A program made the translations under genes and the position numbers. From positions 1 through 64,000 of the forward strand of contig NZ_SNYO01000005.1 of the NCBI RefSeq assembly GCF_004363095.1: DNA of 64,000 nucleotides, in the 5' to 3' direction. The notes beneath the pieces are model-generated. The model ran no database searches, had not been told where the DNA came from, and saw only the letters and a program-made list of their open reading frames with translations. This document shows, in pieces, positions 37,370 through 47,184 of this stretch; the stretch's first letter is position 1; each line of letters begins with the position of its first letter. This stretch comes from Actinomycetospora succinea. GTDB taxonomy: Bacteria; Actinomycetota; Actinomycetes; Mycobacteriales; Pseudonocardiaceae.

Positions 37370-38235
37370 GGACGGAGGTCGAGGCCCAGGTCCAGGACCG
37401 GGGCGGAGTGGGTGAGCGCGCCGACGGCGAGGAAGTCGACCCCGGCCGCCGCGTGGGCGGCGGCGAGGTCGAGCGTCAGGCCGCCGGAGACCTCGAGCCC
37501 GGTGCCGGGCGCGCGGGCGTCGCGGCGGACGACGGCCTCGGCCGCCTGGTCGGGCGTGACGTTGTCCAGCAGCACCAGCTCGACGCCGAGCTCGATCACC
37601 TCGTCGAACTGGGCCAGCGAGTCGACCTCGACCTCGCAGTGCAGGTCCGGCGCGGAGGCCCGGGCGGCCGCGAGCGCGGCGGTCACCGAGCCGGCCGCGG
37701 CGACGTGGTTGTCCTTGATCAGGATCGCGTCGCCCAGCGACATCCGGTGGTTCACCCCGCCGCCGCAGCGCACCGCGTACTTCTGCAGCGCGCGCAGCCC
37801 GGGGACCGTCTTGCGGGTGTCGCGGATGCGGGTGCGGGTGCCGCCGACGGCGTCGACCCAGGCCGACGTGGCCGTCGCGACCCCGGAGAGCTGACCGAGC
37901 AGGTTGAGCGCCGTCCGCTCGGCGGTCAGCAGGGTGCGCAGCGGCGCGCGGACGGCGAGGGCGACGTCGCCGGGGGCGAGGCGGTCGCCGTCGGCCCGGG
38001 CCGCGAGGATCTCCAGGTCGGGCCCGCAGACCCGCTCGAGCACGCGGACCGCGACGCCGAGCCCGGCGAGCGTCCCGGCCGGGCGGGTGCGGAACTCGCC
38101 GACCGCGATCGCGCCCTCCGGCACGCACGCGACGGTGGTGGCGTCGGGGCCGTCGCGCAGGTCCTCGTCGAGGGCGCGGGTGACGACGGCGTCGACCTCG
38201 GCGGGGTCGAGGGTCTCGGGAAGGACCGCGGTCAT
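37366..38235 (-). CDS. nadC: Nicotinate-nucleotide pyrophosphorylase (quinolinate phosphoribosyltransferase)
   Basis: Converts quinolinate and PRPP to nicotinate mononucleotide. In the 289-residue protein: ERTALNLLGQLSGVATATSAWVDAV, RIRDTRKTVPGLRALQKYAVRCGGGVNHRMSLGDAILIKDNH, EVEVDSLAQFDE and VSGGLT carry the substrate- and PRPP-binding residues. Third gene of the nadA-nadB-nadC operon: its ATG overlaps the nadB stop as ATGA. Confidence 0.97.
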   Translation of the reverse strand: MTAVLPETLDPAEVDAVVTRALDEDLRDGPDATTVACVPEGAIAVGEFRTRPAGTLAGLGVAVRVLERVCGPDLEILAARADGDRLAPGDVALAVRAPLRTLLTAERTALNLLGQLSGVATATSAWVDAVGGTRTRIRDTRKTVPGLRALQKYAVRCGGGVNHRMSLGDAILIKDNHVAAAGSVTAALAAARASAPDLHCEVEVDSLAQFDEVIELGVELVLLDNVTPDQAAEAVVRRDARAPGTGLEVSGGLTLDLAAAHAAAGVDFLAVGALTHSAPVLDLGLDLRP

Positions 38236-39830
38236 GCCGCACCTCCGTGGCGGGCGTCGGTGGTGCCGACGTGCAGCCGGTCGCCGGCGAGCACCACGGT
38301 CGCCGAGGCGCGCTGCCAGTGGTCGTCGGTGCGCGGGTGGTCGGTGCGGACGTGGCAGCCCCGGGTCTCGGTGCGCGACCCCGCCGCGGCGAGCAGGGCG
38401 TGCGCGGCGAGGGTCAGGGCGGCGTCCTCGACGTCGGCGCGGGTGGCCGGGACGCGCTCGGTGCTCGCGGCCTCGACGGCGTCCGAGGCGGCGGCGAGCC
38501 CGGCGGCGTCGCGCCCGATCGCCGCGCCGCGGGTCATGGCGGCCTGCAGGAGGGCGCGGTCGGCGATCGTCGTCGGCGCCGGCTCCGGGTCGCCCGGCTC
38601 AGCGAGGCGCCGCGGGCCGGCCAGGGTGGCGACGACGTCCTCGGCGGCGCGCCGGCCCATGACCAGGCCCTCGAGCAGGCTGTTCGAGGCCAGCCGGTTG
38701 GCGCCGTGCAGCCCGGTGCGCGCCACCTCGCCGGCGGCCCAGAGCCCGGCGACGCCGGTGCGCCCGCGGCTGTCGGTGACGACGCCACCGCAGGAGTAGT
38801 GCGCGGCGGGGCGGACCGGGACGGGGTCGCGGGCGAGGTCGACGCCGATCGCGGCGCAGGACGCGGCGACCGTCGGGAAGCGGGCGACGACGTCCGGGAT
38901 GCCGGTGGCGTCGAGCCAGACGTGCTCGGCGCCCAGCTCGCCGATGCGGCGGGTGATCGCCGCGGCGACGACGTCGCGGGGCGCGAGGTCGCCGAGCGGG
39001 TGCACGCCGGCGGTCACCGACGCCCAGGTCGTGTCGCGCAGCACCGCCCCCTCGCCGCGCAGGGCCTCGGTGACGAGCGGCGCCCGCCCCCGCGACCGCG
39101 GGCCCGTGTACAGCGCCGTCGGGTGGAACTGCACGAACTCCACGTCGGCGAGCGCCGCCCCGGCGCGCAGCGCGAGCGCCCAGCCGTCGGCGGTCGCGAC
39201 GGTCGGGTTGGTCGTCGTCTCGTAGAGCCCGCCGACGCCGCCGGTCGCGAGCAGGACGGCGGGCGCGGCGAGCAGGCCGGCGCGACCTTCGTCGTCGCGG
39301 ACCTCGAGGCCCTCGACGCCGCCGTCCGGGCCGCTCAGGACGGTCGCCGCGGCGTGGCCGGCCAGCACGGTGAGCTCCTCGCGGCGCGAGGCGGCGAGCA
39401 GGGCGCGCTCGACCTCGGCGCCGGTGGCGTCGCCGCCGGCGTGCACGACGCGCAGCGCCGCGTGCCCGCCCTCGCGGGTGCGGGCGAGGCGGTCGGGGTG
39501 GCCGTCGAACACCGCGCCCTCGCCGCGCAGGGCGGCGACGGCGGCCGGCCCTTCACGCAGGATCCGGCCCGCTGCGACCTCGTCGACGAGACCGCCGCCC
39601 GCGGCGACGGTGTCGGCGAGGTGGGTCGCGACCGAGTCGCCGGGGATGTCGCCGAGCACCACGGCGATGCCGCCCTGGGCCCAGCGCGTGCTCCCGGCGT
39701 CCGGGGTGTCCTTGGTGACGACGACGACGCGCAGGCCGGCGCGCTGGGCGGTGAGGGCCGCGGTGAGGCCGGCGACCCCGGAGCCGACGACGACCAGGTC
39801 GGCCGCGGTCTCCCAGTCGGCGCGGGTCAC
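38232..39830 (-). CDS. nadB: L-aspartate oxidase
   Basis: FAD enzyme that oxidises L-aspartate to iminoaspartate for NAD synthesis. The 532-residue protein begins near [30 protein letters not shown] (FAD site), with [46 protein letters not shown] and [29 protein letters not shown], all diagnostic of NadB against succinate dehydrogenase. Start GTG is in a GTGA overlap with the nadA stop. Confidence 0.97.
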   Translation of the reverse strand: MTRADWETAADLVVVGSGVAGLTAALTAQRAGLRVVVVTKDTPDAGSTRWAQGGIAVVLGDIPGDSVATHLADTVAAGGGLVDEVAAGRILREGPAAVAALRGEGAVFDGHPDRLARTREGGHAALRVVHAGGDATGAEVERALLAASRREELTVLAGHAAATVLSGPDGGVEGLEVRDDEGRAGLLAAPAVLLATGGVGGLYETTTNPTVATADGWALALRAGAALADVEFVQFHPTALYTGPRSRGRAPLVTEALRGEGAVLRDTTWASVTAGVHPLGDLAPRDVVAAAITRRIGELGAEHVWLDATGIPDVVARFPTVAASCAAIGVDLARDPVPVRPAAHYSCGGVVTDSRGRTGVAGLWAAGEVARTGLHGANRLASNSLLEGLVMGRRAAEDVVATLAGPRRLAEPGDPEPAPTTIADRALLQAAMTRGAAIGRDAAGLAAASDAVEAASTERVPATRADVEDAALTLAAHALLAAAGSRTETRGCHVRTDHPRTDDHWQRASATVVLAGDRLHVGTTDARHGGAA

Positions 39831-40831
39831 TCCCCACCCCCGGGCTGCCCGATCTCGATCATCCGCTGGACGGCGCCGCGGGCCTTCCGTGCCGTCGCCG
39901 CGTCCACGTGCACCTCGTCGCGGCCCTCGCGCAGCGCCCGGGTCAGCGCGCCCGGCGTGATCATCTTCATGTACCCGCAGGCGGCGCGGTCGTTGACCGC
40001 CCGGAAGTCGACGTCGGGGTTGGCGCGGCGCAGCTGGTGGAGCATGCCGACCTCGGTGGCGACGAGCACGCTGCGCTTGGTCGTGTTCTTGGCGGCGTCG
40101 AGCATCCCGCCGGTCGAGAGGATGTGGACCTGGTCGGCGGGCACCGCGCCGGCGCCCGCGAGGTAGAGCGCGCTCGTCGCGCAGCCGCACTCGGGGTGCA
40201 CGAACAGGTCGGCCTCGGGGTCGGCCTGGGCCTGCGCGGTGAGCTCGGCACCGTTGATGCCGGCGTGGACGTGGCACTCGCCCGCCCAGACGTGCAGGTT
40301 CTCCCGGCCCGTGACGCGCTTGACGTGCGCGCCGAGGAACTGGTCGGGCAGGAAGAGGACCTCGCGGTCGGCGGGGATCGACTCGACCACCTCGACGGCG
40401 TTCGAGGACGTGCAGCACACGTCGGTCTCCGCCTTCACCGCGGCGGTGGTGTTCACGTAGCTGACGACCACGGCCCCCGGGTGCTCGGCCTTCCAGGCGC
40501 GCAGCTCGTCGGCGGTGATCGAGTCGGCGAGGCTGCAGCCGGCGCGCGCGTCCGGGATGAGGACGGTCTTCTCCGGCGCGAGGATCTTCGCGGTCTCGGC
40601 CATGAAGTGCACGCCGCAGAAGACGATCGTGCTCGCGTCGCTCGCCGCGGCGATCCGGGAGAGCGCGAGCGAGTCGCCGGTGTGGTCGGCGACGTCCTGG
40701 ATCTCCGGGCGCTGGTAGTTGTGCGCGAGCACCACGGCGTCGTGCTCCCGGGCGAGCCGGCGGACCTCCTCGGCCCATCCGGGACCCGCGGTGAGCGGCT
40801 CGACGAGATCCGTGGCAGCGGTGACGGTCAT
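39827..40831 (-). CDS. nadA: Quinolinate synthase A (4Fe-4S)
   Basis: Condenses iminoaspartate and dihydroxyacetone phosphate to quinolinate with a 4Fe-4S cluster. The 334-residue protein shows [50 protein letters not shown] (cluster Cys), [11 protein letters not shown], the [10 protein letters not shown] region, [14 protein letters not shown] (cluster Cys) and ACGYMKMI (cluster Cys). GGAGGAG precedes the ATG. First gene of nadABC, probably repressed by the divergent NrtR. Confidence 0.97.
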   Translation of the reverse strand: MTVTAATDLVEPLTAGPGWAEEVRRLAREHDAVVLAHNYQRPEIQDVADHTGDSLALSRIAAASDASTIVFCGVHFMAETAKILAPEKTVLIPDARAGCSLADSITADELRAWKAEHPGAVVVSYVNTTAAVKAETDVCCTSSNAVEVVESIPADREVLFLPDQFLGAHVKRVTGRENLHVWAGECHVHAGINGAELTAQAQADPEADLFVHPECGCATSALYLAGAGAVPADQVHILSTGGMLDAAKNTTKRSVLVATEVGMLHQLRRANPDVDFRAVNDRAACGYMKMITPGALTRALREGRDEVHVDAATARKARGAVQRMIEIGQPGGGE

Positions 40832-40884
40832 CGCCGTCTCCTCCCCCGGCGGCCCCTCGTCGTCGAGGGCGGCCGGTCTCGGTA

Positions 40885-40907
40885 GTTTTCGCCTCGTGGT
40901 CGAAAAC
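40885..40907. promoter_or_regulatory. Candidate NrtR operator upstream of nadA
   Basis: Perfect inverted repeat GTTTTCG-N9-CGAAAAC (40885-40891 and 40901-40907), a striking AT-rich island in GC-rich DNA. It lies 54 bp upstream of nadA and in the 226-bp gap shared with the divergent NrtR gene. The link to NrtR is inferred from position. Confidence 0.6.
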
Positions 40908-41043
40908 GTGGCCGACGGTACCGCCCCGCCCCGAGCTCGCGCCAGCCTCCCGTCACGCGGAGTGGCGTGGACCACCTCCACGGCCGCGAGATGGCGGCTT
41001 TCCTGACGATGGACGCGAGCGTGGCCGCCAGGCTGACACGGCC

Positions 41044-41049
41044 TACGAT
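41044..41049 (+). promoter_or_regulatory. Leaderless -10 box (TACGAT) of the NrtR gene
   Basis: TACGAT ends eight bases before the GTG at 41058. Confidence 0.6.
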
Positions 41050-41057
41050 CACGCTCC

Positions 41058-41750
41058 GTGGAGGGCGAGCCGGGGACGTACGCGCACGACGTGCTCGCCG
41101 TCGTCCTGCGGATCACCGGTTCCGTGCCCAGCGTCCTGCTCTGGCAGCGCGCCCGGGAGCCGCACGCCGGGCGCTGGGCCCTGCCGGGCGGGCGGCTGGG
41201 CCCCGACGAGGACGTCGAGGCGTCGGTGCGCCGCCACCTCGCCGAGAAGGTCGACCTCGGCGAGGTCGCGCACGTCGAGCAGCTCGGCGTCTTCTCCGAC
41301 CCCCACCGCGGCCCGCCCCCGCGCCGCATCGCCACCGCGTTCCTCGGGCTCGTGCCCACCGACGCCGACCCGGCCGTCCCCGACGACACCGCCTGGCACC
41401 GCGTCGACCGCCTCCCGGTGACCGCCTTCGACCACGGCGCCATCACCCGGGACGGCCTGGACCGGCTGCGCGCGAAGCTCTCGTACACCAACATCGGCTT
41501 CGCGCTGGCACCGAATGCGTTCACGGTCTCCGAGCTCAGGGACCTCTACGCCGCCGCGCTCGGGCACCGGGTCTCGGCGACCAACCTGCAGCGGGTCCTG
41601 ACCCGCCGCGGCGTCCTCGTCCCCACCGGCGAGACCGCTGCTCCGGGCCCCGCCGGGGGTCGCCCGGCCGCCGTCTTCCGGTTCTCGGAGCACGGACTGC
41701 GCGTGACCGACCCGTTCGCCGCCCTGCGCCCACCGGGCGACGCGGGCTGA
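41058..41750 (+). CDS. NrtR-type NAD regulator (degenerate Nudix domain plus winged helix)
   Basis: The 230-residue protein joins an N-terminal Nudix domain (about 10-145) to a C-terminal winged helix (about 150-225: [35 protein letters not shown]). In the Nudix box the catalytic REXXEE is replaced by RRHLAEKV, so it probably binds ADP-ribose or NAD-derived ligands as a sensor and does not hydrolyse them, as known for NrtR. It is divergent from nadABC, as is the M. tuberculosis homologue next to nadA. Start GTG, leaderless. Confidence 0.9.
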   Translation: MEGEPGTYAHDVLAVVLRITGSVPSVLLWQRAREPHAGRWALPGGRLGPDEDVEASVRRHLAEKVDLGEVAHVEQLGVFSDPHRGPPPRRIATAFLGLVPTDADPAVPDDTAWHRVDRLPVTAFDHGAITRDGLDRLRAKLSYTNIGFALAPNAFTVSELRDLYAAALGHRVSATNLQRVLTRRGVLVPTGETAAPGPAGGRPAAVFRFSEHGLRVTDPFAALRPPGDAG

Positions 41751-41793
41751 GTCCCGCGCCCGTCGTCACCCGGCGGCGAGCCGCGCGTGGTCG

Positions 41794-41799
41794 TAGCGT
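41794..41799 (+). promoter_or_regulatory. Leaderless -10 box (TAGCGT) of the LON-domain gene
   Basis: TAGCGT ends seven bases before the GTG at 41807. Confidence 0.6.
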
Positions 41800-41806
41800 G
41801 GGCGTC

Positions 41807-42508
41807 GTGGTCGAGACGCTGCCTCTGTTCCCGCTGGGGACCGTGCTGCTCCCGGGCGCCTCGCTGCCACTGCACATCTTCGAGCCGCGCTACCGCCAGC
41901 TGACGATCGACCTGGTCACCGGGACGCTGCCCGGCAAGCAGTTCGGGGTGGTCGCGGTCCGCGAGGGCTGGAGCCCCGACGACGGCCGCGACGGCCTGCA
42001 CGACGTCGGCTGCACGGCGACGCTGCGCGAGGTCCGCCGGCTGCCCGACGGCCGCTTCGACCTCCAGACCACCGGCGACCGGCGCTTCCGCCTCGTCGAC
42101 GTCGACGACTCGACCGCGCCGTACCTCGTCGCGAACGTCGAGTGGCTGCCCGACGACGAGGACGAGCACGCGCGCGACCTCGCGCCGCTGGCGATGGCCG
42201 CCCGCGCCGCGCACCGCCGCTACTGCACCACGGCCTGGCGTCAGCAGGGCGGCGGCGACGGCGAGCTGCCCGCGGAGCTCGCGGAGGAACCGGCGCCCGA
42301 CGTCGCCGACCCCGAGCTCGCCCACATCCTCGCCGGCGACTGCCTGCTGCCCCTCGCCGACCGCCAGGAGCTGCTCGAGCAGACCTGCCCGATCAAGCGT
42401 CTGCAGCTCGTGCGCCAGTCGATGACCCGCGAGGCCGTGCTGCTCGACGAGCTGCGCGCCGTGTGGGCGCCGACCGCGAAGTTCGCGGTCGACCACAGCC
42501 TGAACTAG
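41807..42508 (+). CDS. LON-substrate-binding-domain protein
   Basis: The 233-residue protein is a stand-alone LON N-terminal (substrate-binding) domain without ATPase or protease parts: LPLFPLGTVLLPGASLPLHIFEPRYRQL opens the domain, QFGVVAVREG and VGCTATLREVRRLPDGRFDLQTTGDRRFRLVDV follow. Its role is not known; in other proteins the domain selects unfolded substrates. Start GTG from a leaderless promoter. The stop shares CTAG with the convergent M20 gene. Confidence 0.88.
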   Translation: MVETLPLFPLGTVLLPGASLPLHIFEPRYRQLTIDLVTGTLPGKQFGVVAVREGWSPDDGRDGLHDVGCTATLREVRRLPDGRFDLQTTGDRRFRLVDVDDSTAPYLVANVEWLPDDEDEHARDLAPLAMAARAAHRRYCTTAWRQQGGGDGELPAELAEEPAPDVADPELAHILAGDCLLPLADRQELLEQTCPIKRLQLVRQSMTREAVLLDELRAVWAPTAKFAVDHSLN

Positions 42509-43578
42509 GTGAGCTCGGCCAAGACCCGCCGGTAGGCCTCCGCGGCCGGGTCGATCTGGCCCGCCGGCGCCCACTCGTCGGTGACGTGGCACTGCTCGGG
42601 CTCGCCGGGGCCGCAGACGATCGTGTCGGCGCCGCCGAGGGCGCCGGCGAGCACGCTCGCGTCGGTGAAGTACGTGGCGTAGAGGTGCTCCCCGCCGCCG
42701 AGCAGCTCGACGACCCGCGCCACGCGCGCGGGGTCGGTGTCGATGAGCGGGAGCTCGACGAGGCGCTCGGTCTCCACCCCGACACCGGCCAGGTCGACGA
42801 CCGTGGCCTCCGCGGCGTCGGCGGTGTCGCCGGGCACCAGGCGCAGGTCGACGGTGAGCGCGGCGCGGTCGGGGACGACGTTGGGCTGGACGCCCGCGCG
42901 CATCATCCCGACGTTGGCGGTCGTCCGGCCGTGCGTCGCACTGCCCGGCCAGCCGTCGTGCTCGTGGATGCGCACGGCGGCGCGGGCGAGGTCGACGAGC
43001 GCGTTGTGGCCGAGGTCGGGCCGCGACCCGTGCGCCGGCACGCCGCGCGCCACCAGCTCGAGCCACAGCACACCCTTGTGGCCGAGGACGACGCGGTTGT
43101 TGGTCGGCTCGGCGACCAGCAGCAGGCCGGACGGGAGCATCGCGCCGGCCGGGATCTCGCGGGCGCCCTCGCAGCCGGTCTCCTCGCCGAAGGTGAGCAC
43201 GACCTGCACGCCGGTGCCGCCGGCGCGGACGTGCTCCTCGGCGGCGACGACGGCGGCGGCGACGCCGGCCTTCATGTCGCTCGCCCCGCGCCCGCGCAGA
43301 CGCCCGTCGACGACGTCGCCGGCGAGCGGGTCGAACGACCACACCGCCGGGTCGGCGGGCACGGTGTCGAGGTGCCCGGTCAGCGTCACCGGCGTCGTGT
43401 CGCCGTGGCGCGCGACGACGTTCGCGCGGCCCGGCCGGGTCTCGTGGATCGCCACGTCGAGCCCGGCGTCCTCGAGGCGGCCGGCGAGCAGGTCGGCGGC
43501 GACCCGCTCCCCGGCCCCGCGGGTGTCGAGGCGGACGAGCTCGCACGCCAGGTCGAGCGCCGTCGCCGGAGTGCTCAT
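42505..43578 (-). CDS. M20-family metallopeptidase (succinyl-diaminopimelate desuccinylase-like)
   Basis: Two-zinc deacylase of 357 residues. Metal-binding motifs GHLDTVPAD, RGRGASDMKAGVAA, GEETGCEGA and VAEPTNN are present, and the dimerisation domain lies in the middle. The fold matches DapE-type enzymes, and actinobacteria need DapE for lysine/diaminopimelate, but the gene is outside any dap cluster and other M20 activities (for example ArgE- or ACY1-like) cannot be excluded. The ATG overlaps the stop of the upstream membrane protein as ATGA. Confidence 0.85.
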   Translation of the reverse strand: MSTPATALDLACELVRLDTRGAGERVAADLLAGRLEDAGLDVAIHETRPGRANVVARHGDTTPVTLTGHLDTVPADPAVWSFDPLAGDVVDGRLRGRGASDMKAGVAAAVVAAEEHVRAGGTGVQVVLTFGEETGCEGAREIPAGAMLPSGLLLVAEPTNNRVVLGHKGVLWLELVARGVPAHGSRPDLGHNALVDLARAAVRIHEHDGWPGSATHGRTTANVGMMRAGVQPNVVPDRAALTVDLRLVPGDTADAAEATVVDLAGVGVETERLVELPLIDTDPARVARVVELLGGGEHLYATYFTDASVLAGALGGADTIVCGPGEPEQCHVTDEWAPAGQIDPAAEAYRRVLAELT

Positions 43579-44180
43579 GCGGCGTCCCTCCCCATGTCCT
43601 CGTGCCCGTCGACGATCGCGGCGAGCACGTAGGTCAGCGCCGCGCCGAGCCCGGCGATCAGCGCGATCCACCACGGCCCGGGCGACGCCGGCAGGCCCGT
43701 CAGCACCGCGGGCACGGGCGCGCCCGGCGCCCCGGACGTGCCGATCGCGGAGGGGTCGACGAGCACCGGCACCGGCGAGGACGCCCAGGCCAGCAGCGCC
43801 CCGACCCGCCCGGCCAGCCAGGCGCCGACCAGGGACCCGGCGACGACCCCGACGAGCACGACCGGCCCGCGACGGTGCCGGCGGCGCCAGGCCACGGCTC
43901 CGGCGACCACCCCGAACGCCGCGATCATGAGCAGGTGGATCGCCACCGCGTCGAACGCGTGGTCCGCCTCGCCCGCCGGGGAACCGGTGCCGCCACCGGG
44001 CAGGGTCACGACGTACACGTCCGGCGCGAGCAGGGCCCACAGCGCGCCGAGCGGGAGCCCCGCCACCGCGAGGATCGCCCCGAGGCGCAGGGCCGCGGGG
44101 ACGTCGCCGCGCAGCTCGCCGCGCTCGAGGCGCCCCTCCGGCTCGCCGGGCAGGAAGTCGTCGTCGACCACGGACGTCAT
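43575..44180 (-). CDS. DUF2567-like membrane protein
   Basis: The 201-residue protein has a charged N-terminus (1-30) and four predicted membrane helices: about 31-52, 80-97, 106-125 and 168-188. Between the first two, APDVYVVTLPGGGTGSPAGEADHAFD is a likely exposed loop. A homologous membrane protein follows the bioB/bsaP genes in M. tuberculosis (Rv1591). Function unknown. Start ATG; it lies 55 bp downstream of bsaP. Confidence 0.82.
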   Translation of the reverse strand: MTSVVDDDFLPGEPEGRLERGELRGDVPAALRLGAILAVAGLPLGALWALLAPDVYVVTLPGGGTGSPAGEADHAFDAVAIHLLMIAAFGVVAGAVAWRRRHRRGPVVLVGVVAGSLVGAWLAGRVGALLAWASSPVPVLVDPSAIGTSGAPGAPVPAVLTGLPASPGPWWIALIAGLGAALTYVLAAIVDGHEDMGRDAA

Positions 44181-44235
44181 GGGTCGAGCTCCCCTATCGG
44201 CGTGCTCCCTTGACTGCTTCGTCTCCCGGCCACCG

Positions 44236-44475
44236 TCATCCGCCGAACCCGTTCTCCCCCGCCGACTCGCCGTGCCGGCTGCAGCGCGCGGTCCAGCCCA
44301 CCGGATCGACCTGCACCACCATCCGCCGGGCGCAGGACGGGCAGTGCCGGGGCGGGTCGACGGAGGCGAGTCGCCGGTCGCAGGCGGTGTGGTCGCCCGC
44401 CGCCCGCTCGCCGCCGCACCAGGCGCAGTACGGCCGTTCCACGGTGTCCGCGGGCGGCTCCACGACGGCGCTCAC
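44236..44475 (-). CDS. bsaP: Biotin synthase auxiliary protein BsaP
   Basis: The 79-residue Cys-rich protein has YCAWCGG (C-x2-C), [34 protein letters not shown], the pattern of BsaP, which supports biotin synthase in mycobacteria and related actinobacteria. The Cys/His set suggests zinc or Fe-S binding. Start GTG in a GTGA overlap with the bioB stop means tight cotranslation, as expected for a partner protein. Confidence 0.9.
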   Translation of the reverse strand: MSAVVEPPADTVERPYCAWCGGERAAGDHTACDRRLASVDPPRHCPSCARRMVVQVDPVGWTARCSRHGESAGENGFGG

Positions 44476-45518
44476 AACGTGTCGTTCAGGGCCTTGATCG
44501 GCATCTTGAGGGTCTCGAGCATGTCGAGGTCCTGCTCGGCCGGGCGCCCGAGGTTGGTCAGGTAGTTGCCGACGATGATCGCGTTGACCCCGCCGAGCAT
44601 GCCCTGCTCGGCACCGAGGTCGCCGAGGGTGAGCTCGCGCCCGCCCGCGAAGCGCAGCACCGTGCGCGGGAGCGCGAGCCGGAACGCGGCCACGGTCATC
44701 AGCGCGTCGGCGCCCTGGGGCACCTCGAGGTGCGCGAACGGGGTGCCCGGGTTCGGGATGAGGAAGTTCAGCGGCACCTCGTCGGGCTCCAGCCCCGCGA
44801 GCTGCACCGCGAACTCGGCGCGCTGCTCGAGGCTCTCCCCCATGCCGACGATGCCGCCGCAGCACACCTCCATGCCCGCCGCGCGCACCATCTGCAGGGT
44901 CTCCCAGCGCTCCTCCCAGGAGTGCGTGGTGACGACCTCGGGGAAGTGCGACCGGGCGGTCTCGAGGTTGTGGTTGTAGCGGTGCACGCCCATCGCGGCG
45001 AGCTCGTCGACCTGCTCCTGGGTCAGCATCCCCAGCGAGCACGCCACGTTGATGTCGACCTCGGCGCGGATCGCGGCGATCCCGGCGCGCACCTGCTCCA
45101 TGAGCTTCGCATCCGGCCCGCGCACCGCGGCGACGATGCAGAACTCCGTCGCCCCGGTCTTCGCGGTCTGCTTGGCCGCCTCGACGAGCCGGTCGACGTC
45201 CAGCCACGCCGCGCGCACCGGGGACTCGAACAGCCCCGACTGCGAGCAGAAGTGGCAGTCCTCCGGGCAGCCGCCCGTCTTGAGCGACACGATGCCCTCG
45301 ACCTCGACCTCCGGGCCGCAGTGGCGCATCCGGACCTCGTGCGCGAGCGCCAGCGCCTCGGACAGGCGGTCGCTCGGGAGCTGCAGGACGGCCAGGACCT
45401 GCTCCTGGGAGAGGCCCTCCCCGCGCTCGAGCACCTGCTCACGGGCCACGGCGAGGATGTCGCCGCCGGCGTCCGGGGCAGCGTCCTCGGCGGTGGTGCT
45501 GGGATCGACGGCCGTCAC
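44472..45518 (-). CDS. bioB: Biotin synthase
   Basis: Radical SAM enzyme that inserts sulfur into dethiobiotin. The 348-residue protein has the cluster motif C-x3-C-x2-C ([13 protein letters not shown]), [15 protein letters not shown] before it, [25 protein letters not shown] and [13 protein letters not shown] with the second-cluster Cys residues in NVACSLG and GMEVCCGG. Start is GTG. It is cotranscribed with bsaP downstream, and bioD lies 70 bp upstream. Confidence 0.97.
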   Translation of the reverse strand: MTAVDPSTTAEDAAPDAGGDILAVAREQVLERGEGLSQEQVLAVLQLPSDRLSEALALAHEVRMRHCGPEVEVEGIVSLKTGGCPEDCHFCSQSGLFESPVRAAWLDVDRLVEAAKQTAKTGATEFCIVAAVRGPDAKLMEQVRAGIAAIRAEVDINVACSLGMLTQEQVDELAAMGVHRYNHNLETARSHFPEVVTTHSWEERWETLQMVRAAGMEVCCGGIVGMGESLEQRAEFAVQLAGLEPDEVPLNFLIPNPGTPFAHLEVPQGADALMTVAAFRLALPRTVLRFAGGRELTLGDLGAEQGMLGGVNAIIVGNYLTNLGRPAEQDLDMLETLKMPIKALNDTL

Positions 45519-45529
45519 GCACGGCTCCC

Positions 45530-45557
45530 TTCGTCGGGCTCTGTTCGTCGGGCTCGG
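45530..45557. repeat. 14-bp tandem repeat in the bioB 5' region
   Basis: TTCGTCGGGCTC plus two bases occurs twice head to tail (45530-45543 and 45544-45557), immediately upstream of the bioB ribosome binding region, with a diverged third copy further right. No known operator is recognised. Confidence 0.6.
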
Positions 45558-45588
45558 TCGTGCTGGGTCGGGCTCGCCGCAGTGTGCC

Positions 45589-46284
45589 TCACCCTGGGCG
45601 ATCAGGGGACCACCGACCGCCGAGGACGGGACTCATGCCACACCTCGCGGCCTCGAGGAGACGCTCCGGCGTCGCGTCCCCGAGCCCGGCGGGCAGCACG
45701 CCGAGCAGCGGGGCCCCGGTGACGGCGGGCAGGTCGTCGAGGTTGGTCCGCTCGGCGAGGTCGGGGTGCTCCGGGTAGGCGCCGACGACGGTGCCGGCGA
45801 GCGTCACCCCGCGCCGGGCCAGCGCCTCGGCGGTGAGCGCGGCGGTGTTGAGCACGCCGAGCCCGGCGCTCGCGACCAGGACCGCCGGCGCGGCGAGGGC
45901 CGCGGCGACGTCGGCCACCGTCTCGCCGAGGTCGTTGAGCCGCACCAGCAGCCCGCCGGCGCCCTCGACGACCACGAGGTCGGTGTCCAGCGCCCGGACG
46001 GCGTCGACCACCTGTGCCGCCATCACCGGCATCGCCCCGGCGCGGCGGGCCGCCGTCGCGGGCGCGAGCGGTTCGGGGAAGCGGGCGAGCTCGAGGGTGT
46101 CGATCTCCCCGGTGAGACGCTCCACCACGGCGAGGTCGCCGTCCTCGGCGGGGCCGACGCCGGTCTGCGCCGGCTTGACCACGGTGACGCGCTCGCCCAC
46201 GGCCCGCGCCAGGGCGGCCAGCGCGGCGACCACCACCGTCTTGCCGACGTCGGTCCCGGTGCCGGTGACGATCAGGGTCCGCAC
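45589..46284 (-). CDS. bioD: ATP-dependent dethiobiotin synthetase
   Basis: Closes the ureido ring of dethiobiotin from DAPA, CO2 and ATP. The 231-residue protein shows the P-loop [12 protein letters not shown] near residues 8-19, the VVKPAQTG block, [14 protein letters not shown] and the nucleotide-binding [17 protein letters not shown]. Start GTG. It is 21 bp downstream of the MEDS/HATPase-like gene and 70 bp upstream of bioB. Confidence 0.97.
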   Translation of the reverse strand: MRTLIVTGTGTDVGKTVVVAALAALARAVGERVTVVKPAQTGVGPAEDGDLAVVERLTGEIDTLELARFPEPLAPATAARRAGAMPVMAAQVVDAVRALDTDLVVVEGAGGLLVRLNDLGETVADVAAALAAPAVLVASAGLGVLNTAALTAEALARRGVTLAGTVVGAYPEHPDLAERTNLDDLPAVTGAPLLGVLPAGLGDATPERLLEAARCGMSPVLGGRWSPDRPG

Positions 46285-46305
46285 GGACCGGACGGTAACC
46301 CGGGC

Positions 46306-47184
46306 TCAGACGCTGCTGAGCACCCGGACCGCGCGGCGCTCGGGCTCCTCGTGCACGACCGCCCGCGCGCAGAACGGCCGCAGGTGGGCGAGCGGGTCGC
46401 CGGACGGGCCCTGCTGGACCGGGATGCCGTGCGGCCCGGTGAGCTCGGAGAACAGCGTCTGCCCCGGCAGCGCGCGGACCTCGAGGGTGAGGTGCGCGTG
46501 GTCCGGCTCGCCGCGGCGCACGGCGTGCACCGCGGCCTCGTGGACCGCGAGCACCGCGGCGCGCACCGCGTCGCCCTCGAGCCCGGCGCGCGCGGCGACC
46601 TCGGCGACGCAGCGGCGCAGGCGGCCGAGGTCGGCGAGGCCGTGCACGCCGACGCGACCGGCGACCGCGCCCCACAGCGCCGCCGGCGTCGGGCTCGTCG
46701 TGGCCGGGGCGCGGTAGTCGGGGTTGGCCGTGACGCCGATCGCCGTGGCCAGCTGGGGGTGGGTGCGCCGGAGCGCGGCGAGCAGCTCCGGGTCGAGGTC
46801 GCGGCGGCAGCAGCAGATCAGCGTCAGGGGCAGGTCGCCGAGGACGACGCCGAGCGCGTCCTCGCCGAACCCGCAGGCACGCGCGGACATCGTCGGCAGG
46901 TACTGCCCGAGCACCGTCGTCCGCCGGTCGGGCCGGGCCCAGCGGCGCACCGTCGTGAGGAAGTCGGGCTCCGACGGCCGGACCAGCGACGCCGGCGGCG
47001 GGAAGGCGATCCGCTCCGCGTCGGGGCCGAGCGCCTCGCGCAGGTTCCGGACGGTGCCGCGGTCGGCGGCCACCACGACCTCGTCGCCGCCGTCGAGCGC
47101 GCGGCGCAGCGTCGGCGCGGCGCTGGCGGCCAGGTCCTCGGGACCGTCGAAGACGAGCCCGAGGTGGACGAGGCCGCCGGTCAC
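46306..47184 (-). CDS. MEDS-domain protein with degenerate anti-sigma-type ATPase domain
   Basis: The 292-residue protein has an N-terminal MEDS-type sensor (about 1-150; LVHLGLVFDGPEDL and ICCCRRDLDPELLAALRRTHPQL) and a C-terminal RsbW-like HATPase domain. In the latter, the N box reads HEAAVHAVRRG where the magnesium-binding Asn is replaced by His, and the G box is LTGPHGIP in place of D-x-G-x-G. It may therefore not bind ATP. MEDS proteins are thought to sense small molecules or take part in partner switching. Start GTG overlaps the upstream gene stop as GTGA, so the two act together. Confidence 0.8.
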   Translation of the reverse strand: MTGGLVHLGLVFDGPEDLAASAAPTLRRALDGGDEVVVAADRGTVRNLREALGPDAERIAFPPPASLVRPSEPDFLTTVRRWARPDRRTTVLGQYLPTMSARACGFGEDALGVVLGDLPLTLICCCRRDLDPELLAALRRTHPQLATAIGVTANPDYRAPATTSPTPAALWGAVAGRVGVHGLADLGRLRRCVAEVAARAGLEGDAVRAAVLAVHEAAVHAVRRGEPDHAHLTLEVRALPGQTLFSELTGPHGIPVQQGPSGDPLAHLRPFCARAVVHEEPERRAVRVLSSV

